Below, in pieces: positions 7,313-11,970 of a DNA stretch of 11,970 nucleotides (positions are counted from its first letter, which is position 1; every line of letters begins with the position of its first letter). The stretch comes from Desulfonatronospira sp. (GTDB lineage Bacteria; Desulfobacterota; Desulfovibrionia; Desulfovibrionales; Desulfonatronovibrionaceae). The notes below the pieces were generated by a model. It ran no database searches and was not told where the DNA came from. It was given only the letters and a program-made list of their open reading frames with translations. The stretch spans positions 1-11,970 of the forward strand of contig SLAE01000074.1 of NCBI GenBank assembly GCA_007127015.1. The letters run 5' to 3'. The position numbers and the translations under genes were made by a program.

Positions 7313-7341
7313 TTGATAAGATGATAATATTGTGGCATAAA
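7313..7341 (+). promoter_or_regulatory. Candidate promoter for the hflK operon
   Basis: TTGATA (7313-7318) and CATAAA (7336-7341) are spaced by 17 nt. The -10 box matches the consensus at four of six positions. Transcription would start near 7348 and run through the terminator-like hairpin at 7421-7452 before reaching hflK. This is a weak call from pattern alone. Confidence 0.3.
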
Positions 7342-7420
7342 GATTTATATGTCAAAAAATCTGTTGATTAAACAACTGGTTTTGGCCGATATTTAATATC
7401 TTAGGAAAAATAACTTTAAC

Positions 7421-7452
7421 CGGGTGCATGCAGTCGCAGCACCCGATTTTTT
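7421..7452 (+). terminator. Intrinsic-terminator-like hairpin immediately before hflK
   Basis: CGGGTGC (7421-7427) pairs perfectly with GCACCCG (7439-7445). A possible inner TGC/GCA pairing extends the stem. It is followed by A and six T residues (7447-7452). The hflK start codon is only 12 nt further on. It could end readthrough from purM or an unseen small RNA, or act as a transcription attenuator in the hflK leader. Confidence 0.65.
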
Positions 7453-7464
7453 GGAAAAGATCAT

Positions 7465-8493
7465 ATGAACTGGGATTGGGAAAAATTGCAACAACGCAAA
7501 TGGCAGAGACAATTCGGCTGGAAGCCCGGAGAAGGAGGCCCTCAAAAACCTGAATTTCCAAAGCTTAAGGAGATTCTGGATAAATGGGGGGGCGCAAAGC
7601 TTGTAGTTCTTTTGCTGATCCTCGCTTTCGTGGGCTGGATGCTGAGCGGATTTTACATTGTAGAACCTGGCCAGGTGGGCGTGGTCCAGCGTTTTGGAGA
7701 AAAAGTTCAGCGCACGGAAATGGGCGCGGGACTCCAGTGGCACTGGCCGGCACCGATAGAAAAAGCCACCAAGGTGGATACCCAGCAGATAAGAAGCTTT
7801 GAAATCGGATTCGTCAGAATTGAAGGAAGAAAACGAGTGGACAGGGATGAAGCCCTGATGCTCACAAGGGACAAGAACATCGCTCACTTTGAGGTCATTG
7901 TTCATTACCAGGTGGAAGACCCGGCCAATTACCTTTTTGAGGTCAATGATCCGGAAATGGTCATCAAAACCGCTGCCGAGAGCGCCCTGCGCAGCGCTGT
8001 GGGCACCTTGGATATAGACAGGGCCATTGTTGCTGAAGGATTAAGCAGAATAGCCCATCGAACCCAGAACCTGCTTCAGGTACTTCTCGATGATTATAAC
8101 ACCGGAATCAGGGTCGTCAGTGTAAGAACTGAAAGAGGCGATGCTCCTCAGGAAGTGCGTGAAGCATTTCATGATGTGGTCAGGGCCATGGAGGACAAGG
8201 AAAGGCTTATTCACAGGGCGGAAGAATACAGGGAAAATGTTATTCCCAGAGCCAGAGGTGAAAGAGCTGAGAGAGTTCTGCAGGCTCAGGGTGAGGTTAA
8301 AAGGTTCGGGCAGCTTCTTGTTGAATATCAGAAGGCCCAGGGAGTCACCAGGCAGAGGCTGTACCTTGAAACAATCGGTGAAATTCTTCCGGGTGTGAAA
8401 AAGATCATACTGGATAAAGATGCCGCGGATACAGTGTTGCTGCTTCCTGAAGGAGGAACAGTATCCTTCGATCAGATCGGTCAAAGAAATTAA
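7465..8493 (+). CDS. hflK: HflK, SPFH-domain subunit of the FtsH regulator complex
   Basis: A 342-residue membrane protein that, with HflC, forms the SPFH cage around the FtsH protease in the inner membrane. The N-terminal segment (1-44) is polar with a Gly/Pro-rich part (GWKPGEGGPQKP). One transmembrane helix lies at about 45-63. The SPFH (band 7) domain follows, beginning GFYIVEPGQVGVVQRFGE (62-79). A charged coiled-coil-like region spans 232-292, and a final hydrophobic strand is IILDKDAADTVLLLPEGG (314-331). It is shorter than E. coli HflK (419 residues), mainly at the termini. The Shine-Dalgarno is weak (GGA 9 nt upstream of the ATG), and the terminator-like hairpin sits right before it. 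hflC follows after 33 nt. Confidence 0.93.
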   Translation: MNWDWEKLQQRKWQRQFGWKPGEGGPQKPEFPKLKEILDKWGGAKLVVLLLILAFVGWMLSGFYIVEPGQVGVVQRFGEKVQRTEMGAGLQWHWPAPIEKATKVDTQQIRSFEIGFVRIEGRKRVDRDEALMLTRDKNIAHFEVIVHYQVEDPANYLFEVNDPEMVIKTAAESALRSAVGTLDIDRAIVAEGLSRIAHRTQNLLQVLLDDYNTGIRVVSVRTERGDAPQEVREAFHDVVRAMEDKERLIHRAEEYRENVIPRARGERAERVLQAQGEVKRFGQLLVEYQKAQGVTRQRLYLETIGEILPGVKKIILDKDAADTVLLLPEGGTVSFDQIGQRN

Positions 8494-8526
8494 AAATTGT
8501 AAAGAGCATAAATTCCGGAGAGTTTA

Positions 8527-9654
8527 ATGAAAATAATGAAAATACTGCCAGCAGCATTTATTCTGGCTGTTCTTATTTTCTTTCAGTCCATATTTACTGT
8601 TGATGAGAGAGAATACGCGCTGGTTCTTGAACTGGGAGAACATAAGAGGTCTGTCTATGAGCCGGGACTGTATTTCAAGATTCCCCTGATCCAGTCTGCA
8701 GTGCACATCGACAAAAGAGTGCAGACCAGCGATATTGCTGCTGACGAGTTTCTTACCGTGGACATGGAGAGGCTGCTCATAGATCATGTAACCCGCTGGC
8801 ACGTCTATGATCCACTGCTTTTCTACATGACGGTCAGAGATGTTCCTTCCGCCCATAACCGGATCCAGAACATAGTGGTTTCCGAGTTGAGGGATGTGGT
8901 CAGCAATGAACCTATTTTGAACGTTATCGCCGAGGAAAGGGAAGCATTGATGTCCAGGGTCACCCTGAGGGCGGATGAAAGGATCAGTGATTTCGGGATA
9001 CAGGTCAATGATGTGCGGATGAAGAGAGTGGATTTTCCACCCGAAGTTGAAGACAATGTCTTTGCCCGCATGGAAGCCGAAAGAGAAAGGATAGCCGCCA
9101 GGCACCGGGCTGAAGGCGAGGAGATCGCCATGGAAGTCAGAGCCCAGGCTGATGCGGACAGGGGCAGAATCCTTGGTGAGGGTGAGGCGCTGGCAACTGA
9201 GATCTTTACCCAGGGCTTTACCGAGGATGTACTTGTTGTACGTAATGAGGAGGATTCTCCCGTTCCCGGGACATTCGTCAGACTGAACGGTCGGGAGATC
9301 GGACTGACCGATTCAGCCGGAAGAATAACCGTTGCCTTTCCCAAATTAGACGAAATTAATATAGAAGCCTTCAGGGAAGGTGACGGCCAGGTAAAAAGAG
9401 GCAGACTGGAAGGCAGGCTGAGAGACGGCCTGATTACTGATACAAGACATGAAGGAGAGCTTCGTCTGCAGTTTGAGGGACGACCTGCCACATATCTTGG
9501 CCATCTTGCAGATGAGGAGTTCTATCGTTTTCTTAAAACCTTAAGCACTTATGAAAGATTCATGCTGCCGGGAGGAACAACACTGGTGCTCAGTTCAGAA
9601 ACTGAACTGTTCAGGTATCTGAGCGGTCCCGGTGAATTCCTTGCGATTGATTAG
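8527..9654 (+). CDS. hflC: HflC, SPFH-domain subunit, with an inserted beta-sandwich-like domain
   Basis: Partner of HflK. A signal-anchor helix lies at residues 5-23. The SPFH domain starts at FTVDEREYALVLELGE and continues to about 170 (NDVRMKRVDFP). A charged coiled-coil helix covers 173-230 (EAERERIAARHRAEG, then RILGEGEALATEIFTQGF). The conserved C-terminal part is at 328-368: EFYRFLKTLSTYERF and TTLVLSSETELFRYL, matching the E. coli endings DFYAFIRSLRAYENSF and DVMVMSPDSDFFRYM. Between these, residues 232-326 are extra (nt about 9220-9504). They contain PVPGTFVRLNGREIGLTDSA and GRITVAFP, a pattern typical of carboxypeptidase-regulatory-like or other Ig-like beta domains. The protein is 375 residues, longer than the usual 280-330. 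The reading frame is intact on both sides. GGAG lies 6 nt before the ATG. Confidence 0.92.
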   Translation: MKIMKILPAAFILAVLIFFQSIFTVDEREYALVLELGEHKRSVYEPGLYFKIPLIQSAVHIDKRVQTSDIAADEFLTVDMERLLIDHVTRWHVYDPLLFYMTVRDVPSAHNRIQNIVVSELRDVVSNEPILNVIAEEREALMSRVTLRADERISDFGIQVNDVRMKRVDFPPEVEDNVFARMEAERERIAARHRAEGEEIAMEVRAQADADRGRILGEGEALATEIFTQGFTEDVLVVRNEEDSPVPGTFVRLNGREIGLTDSAGRITVAFPKLDEINIEAFREGDGQVKRGRLEGRLRDGLITDTRHEGELRLQFEGRPATYLGHLADEEFYRFLKTLSTYERFMLPGGTTLVLSSETELFRYLSGPGEFLAID

Positions 9655-10759
9655 CCTGTATCTTGCAGCATTCCTGGTTCTGATGCAGGCGGCCGGTTGC
9701 GGGGCCTGCTCCGATCGACCGGACGGTCAATTGCCTGAAAAGATCGGCCAGATGCTCATGATCGGATTCAGAGGCCTGGAGGTGGAAGAAAACAGCCCGG
9801 TGATCCAGGATATCCGGGAAGGACGCATTGGCGGGGTGATTGTTTTCGACTACGATGTTGAGCTGCGGTCACCCCTTCGTTGCGTGGAGTCCCCCGAACA
9901 GCTGAAAAAGTTGATCAGGGACCTGCAGGCGGCATCAGACGACACCTTGCTGGTAGCAGTGGATCAGGAGGGTGGCAGAGTAGCCCGGCTTAAGGAAAGG
10001 CACGGATTCTCACAGACAGTTTCGCAGGCCTGGCTGGGAGAGCAGGACGAGATTAAGCTGACCATCGGGTATTCCTCGCAGACAGCCGCCACTCTGCGCG
10101 ATGTCGGAATCAATGTGAACCTGGCCCCGGTTGTCGATCTGAATGTAAATCCTGATAATCCGGTCATCGGCGGGCTTGAGCGAAGCTTTTCACCTGACCC
10201 TTTGACCGTCACCCGCCATGCGGCCGAGATCATTTTAAGCCACCGGGCTCACAACGTGCTTACAGCACTGAAACACTTTCCCGGACACGGCAGCTCAGCT
10301 AATGACACTCATCTGGGCTTTACCGATGTCACCGAAACCTGGTCTCCTGAGGAACTTGTTCCCTACATTGAGTTGATTCAATCACCTGGTGCGGACATGA
10401 TCATGACCGCCCACGTGTTCAACTCCAATCTTGACCCTGTATGGCCGGCCACCTTGTCCCGAAAAACATTGAATGACCTGCTGCGCGTTGAAATAGGATA
10501 TGAAGGAGTCATAATTTCAGACGATATGCAAATGGGCGCGATCAGACAGGAGTATGACTTGAAGACCGCTCTGGAGCGGACCATTCTGGCCGGAACAGAC
10601 ATCATCATATTCGGCAACAATCTGGTCTATGAAGAGGGAATCGCGAAAAAAGCCCAGGAAATAATTCTGGGACTGGTAAAGGATGGAAAGATTCCTGCTT
10701 CGCGCATACAGGAATCATATGACCGGATCAAAGCCCTGAAAAAAAAGCTGGGTACGTAA
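9632..10759 (+). CDS. nagZ: Beta-N-acetylhexosaminidase (GH3, NagZ-like), probable lipoprotein
   Basis: A 375-residue glycoside hydrolase family 3 enzyme of the NagZ type, which removes terminal GlcNAc from peptidoglycan fragments. Motifs: VAVDQEGGRVARL (108-120), NLAPVVDLN (163-171), KHFPGHG (214-220) followed by NDTH, whose D225 and H227 fit the family acid/base dyad, and IISDDMQMGAI with probable nucleophile D297. The N-terminus is a short basic stretch, a hydrophobic core (6-18) and a lipobox-like AAGC with Cys23, so export and lipid attachment are likely. Classical E. coli NagZ is cytoplasmic and lacks this. The GTG start at 9632 lies inside hflC (23-nt overlap) and has only a weak Shine-Dalgarno. 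TTG codons at 9641 and 9647 are alternatives, though later starts shorten the signal peptide. Last gene of the hflK-hflC operon. Confidence 0.9.
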   Translation: MNSLRLISLYLAAFLVLMQAAGCGACSDRPDGQLPEKIGQMLMIGFRGLEVEENSPVIQDIREGRIGGVIVFDYDVELRSPLRCVESPEQLKKLIRDLQAASDDTLLVAVDQEGGRVARLKERHGFSQTVSQAWLGEQDEIKLTIGYSSQTAATLRDVGINVNLAPVVDLNVNPDNPVIGGLERSFSPDPLTVTRHAAEIILSHRAHNVLTALKHFPGHGSSANDTHLGFTDVTETWSPEELVPYIELIQSPGADMIMTAHVFNSNLDPVWPATLSRKTLNDLLRVEIGYEGVIISDDMQMGAIRQEYDLKTALERTILAGTDIIIFGNNLVYEEGIAKKAQEIILGLVKDGKIPASRIQESYDRIKALKKKLGT

Positions 10760-10772
10760 ATCAAGCTGCGCT

Positions 10773-10817
10773 CACTGTTTGGATCTCTGTGATTTGTCCG
10801 GACAGTGCTCAAATTTT
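10773..10817 (+). terminator. Candidate terminator of the hflK-hflC-nagZ operon
   Basis: CACTGTTTGGA (10773-10783) pairs with TCCGGACAGTG (10797-10807). The 11-bp stem has two G-U pairs and a 13-nt loop. The downstream tail contains AAATTTT rather than a clean T-run, so termination may be modest. It starts 13 nt after the nagZ stop codon. Confidence 0.5.
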
Positions 10818-10904
10818 AAGCTGGTTCCGCCTCCATAAAACTTATATTCTTATCTTTTCTAACAGTCAGTTTCCGGTGTTGTGCAAAATATCCAAAAAAA
10901 TATC

Positions 10905-10933
10905 TTGCTGTAAGTAGAAATAGTATATATATT
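10905..10933 (+). promoter_or_regulatory. Candidate sigma-70-type promoter for the DEAD-box helicase gene
   Basis: TTGCTG (10905-10910) and TATATT (10928-10933) are separated by exactly 17 nt within a strongly AT-rich stretch. Transcription would start near 10940, leaving a leader of about 144 nt before the ATG at 11084. Confidence 0.5.
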
Positions 10934-11021
10934 ACTTAATTCTCGAATGCCTGCATCCTTCCCATGCGCGTCCCGCCTGGTACCCAGCATTCATAGTCAA
11001 TAATCCAGCCGCTATTAAAAA

Positions 11022-11063
11022 GCGCCGTACCGACAGGGTGCATCGGTGCATTTTCTAATTTTT
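11022..11063 (+). promoter_or_regulatory. Leader hairpin with T-rich tail before the helicase gene
   Basis: GCGCCG (11022-11027) pairs with CGGTGC (11044-11049), with one G-U pair, and an inner ACC/GGT helix is possible. T-rich sequence follows (ATTTTCTAATTTTT, 11050-11063). It resembles an intrinsic terminator or attenuator but sits only 20 nt before the start codon. Long structured leaders are typical of cold-shock genes, including DEAD-box helicases; that link is an inference here. Confidence 0.45.
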
Positions 11064-11083
11064 ACCATTAAAAGGATAAGTGA

Positions 11084-11970
11084 ATGAATTTTTCTGAATT
11101 TGATTTAAACCCAAAAATAAAGTCCGGAATCAAAGCCTGCGGCTACACCAAACCCACTGCCATCCAGGATCAGGCCATTCCCCATGCTCTCAGAGGTCAG
11201 GATATTATGGGTCTGGCCCAGACTGGTACCGGGAAGACGGCGGCCTTTGTCCTGCCCATCCTGGAACGTCTGCTGCAGAAAAAAAGTAGAAAGCCCCGCG
11301 CCCTGGTACTTTCACCAACCCGTGAGCTGGCCGAACAGACTCTGGAATTCTTTATGTTGCTGGGACGACATACCGGCCTGCGCGGAGTTTCCGTTTATGG
11401 CGGAGTGAGCAAGGCAGGTCAGGTGAAAAAAATCCGTGCGGGCGTGGATATCATCACAGCCTGCCCCGGACGCCTGCTTGATCTTTTAAGGGACAGGGCT
11501 GTTGATCTTTCACGCATTGAGTCCCTGGTCCTTGATGAAAGTGACCGCATGCTGGATATGGGTTTCATGCCGGATATCAAAAGCATTATACAGCAGCTTC
11601 CTGCAGAACGCCAGAATATGCTTTTTTCCGCCACCATGCCCGCAGATATTCTCATTCTGGCTGATCAAATCCTGCGCAAGCCTGTCCGGGTAGAGGTAAA
11701 TCACAAAAAGGCCCTGCAAAACATCACCCAGTCTCTTTATCCTGTTGAACGCCGTCCCAAATCCGAAATGCTTCTTTCCCTGCTTAAACAAAAATGTTCA
11801 GGAGCAACCCTGGTTTTTACAAAAACCAGACATATGGCTACAAAGCTTGCAAAACGCCTAAGTCAGGCAGGCATCAGAGCCAGGGAGCTGCAGGGAAACA
11901 TGTCCCAGAACAATCGGGACCGGGTAATGAAAGATTTTCAGAAAGGCAGCTTCAAAGTGCTTGTGGCCAC
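11084..11970 (+). CDS. DEAD-box ATP-dependent RNA helicase, RhlE-like (3' end beyond the window)
   Basis: The 295 complete codons visible encode the first RecA domain and part of the second. Motifs: Q-motif region FSEFDLNPKIKSGIKACGY with TAIQDQ, Walker A AQTGTGKT (45-52), PTRELAEQ (78-85), GG (106-107), CPGR (127-130, usually TPGR), motif II DESD (151-154), SAT (182-184), LVFTKTRHMATKLAKRL in the second domain, and VLVA at the very edge. The motif II serine instead of alanine is a deviation from the canonical DEAD box. Such helicases unwind short RNA duplexes in ribosome assembly and RNA decay, often at low temperature. Helicase motif VI and the C-terminal tail are outside the window. AAAGGA lies 7 nt before the ATG, and the gene has its own candidate promoter and leader. 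Confidence 0.93.
   Translation, partial: MNFSEFDLNPKIKSGIKACGYTKPTAIQDQAIPHALRGQDIMGLAQTGTGKTAAFVLPILERLLQKKSRKPRALVLSPTRELAEQTLEFFMLLGRHTGLRGVSVYGGVSKAGQVKKIRAGVDIITACPGRLLDLLRDRAVDLSRIESLVLDESDRMLDMGFMPDIKSIIQQLPAERQNMLFSATMPADILILADQILRKPVRVEVNHKKALQNITQSLYPVERRPKSEMLLSLLKQKCSGATLVFTKTRHMATKLAKRLSQAGIRARELQGNMSQNNRDRVMKDFQKGSFKVLVA

Larger units (their letters stand above)
7146..7464. other. Gene-free stretch between purM and hflK
   Basis: No coding region is supported in these 319 bp. A perfect hairpin CCGGAAA-AGC-TTTCCGG lies at 7215-7231. Its right half can pair alternatively with upstream TGAGCC (7175-7180, with GGCTCA at 7230-7235). A second small hairpin is AACAGCT-TC-AGCTGTT at 7299-7314. 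The stretch ends with a terminator-like hairpin beside hflK. No tRNA-like fold was recognised. A small RNA ending at 7452 is possible but not shown. Confidence 0.45.
10760..11083. other. Gene-free stretch between nagZ and the helicase gene
   Basis: No coding region is supported in these 324 bp. It holds, in order, a terminator-like hairpin for the hflK operon, an AT-rich promoter region, and a leader of about 144 nt with a distal hairpin. These are listed separately. Confidence 0.6.

Noticed and set aside
7393..7905. 170-codon minus-strand frame overlapping hflK and its leader
   Set aside because: It is antisense to conserved HflK sequence and runs through the terminator-like hairpin. There are no recognisable motifs.
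8823..9491. 222-codon open frame on the minus strand opposite hflC
   Set aside because: Low-complexity Ser/Leu-rich translation of the type produced opposite a real gene. It also spans both conserved HflC sequence and the insert, so it does not explain the insert.
9220..9504. Possibility that the HflC insert comes from a frameshift or sequencing artefact
   Set aside because: The frame is open and the translation sensible before, through and after the insert, with conserved HflC sequence resuming exactly in frame. An insertion is the better reading.

Overview
The window looks like ordinary chromosome from a Gram-negative, probably anaerobic bacterium. The gene set is an HflK/HflC pair, a lipoprotein-type NagZ, a MoeA fused to a periplasmic-binding-protein-like domain, a SAM hydroxide adenosyltransferase and an RhlE-like DEAD-box helicase. 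With the moderate GC content, this resembles Desulfobacterota, and the sulfate-reducing Desulfovibrionales in particular. That placement is an inference from gene content; there is no rRNA or other direct marker here. I see no phage, transposase, CRISPR array or tRNA.

Layout from left to right. Positions 1-87 hold a small tandem and inverted repeat. A minus-strand DUF2156 (GNAT-fold) protein follows at 88-954. Divergent from it is a tight plus-strand operon: YitT-family membrane protein, SAM hydroxide adenosyltransferase (1-nt overlap), histone-deacetylase-like hydrolase (2-nt gap). This operon runs head-on into a minus-strand MoeA fusion gene (3694-5649), with only 15 nt between the two stop codons. 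A gene-free stretch (5650-6098) carries several foldback repeats, a purine-rich tandem repeat, and the likely promoter and leader hairpin of purM (6099-7145). A second gene-free stretch (7146-7464) ends in a terminator-like hairpin placed just before hflK. Next comes the operon hflK - hflC - nagZ (7465-10759), closed by a candidate terminator. A third gene-free stretch (10760-11083) contains a good promoter and a long leader with a terminal hairpin. It leads into a DEAD-box helicase gene that runs off the right edge.

How the genes relate. HflK and HflC form a membrane SPFH cage that in known bacteria controls the FtsH protease. NagZ trims N-acetylglucosamine from muropeptides, and here it appears to be exported or lipid-anchored. 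The operon therefore joins envelope protein quality control with cell-wall turnover. The most unusual observation is in HflC: about 95 residues resembling a beta-sandwich (carboxypeptidase-regulatory-like) domain are inserted between its two C-terminal helices. Other points of note are the MoeA fusion to a PBP-like domain, a DESD instead of DEAD box in the helicase, and structured leaders before purM, hflK and the helicase gene. I found no clear evidence of a wholly new defence or mobile system.
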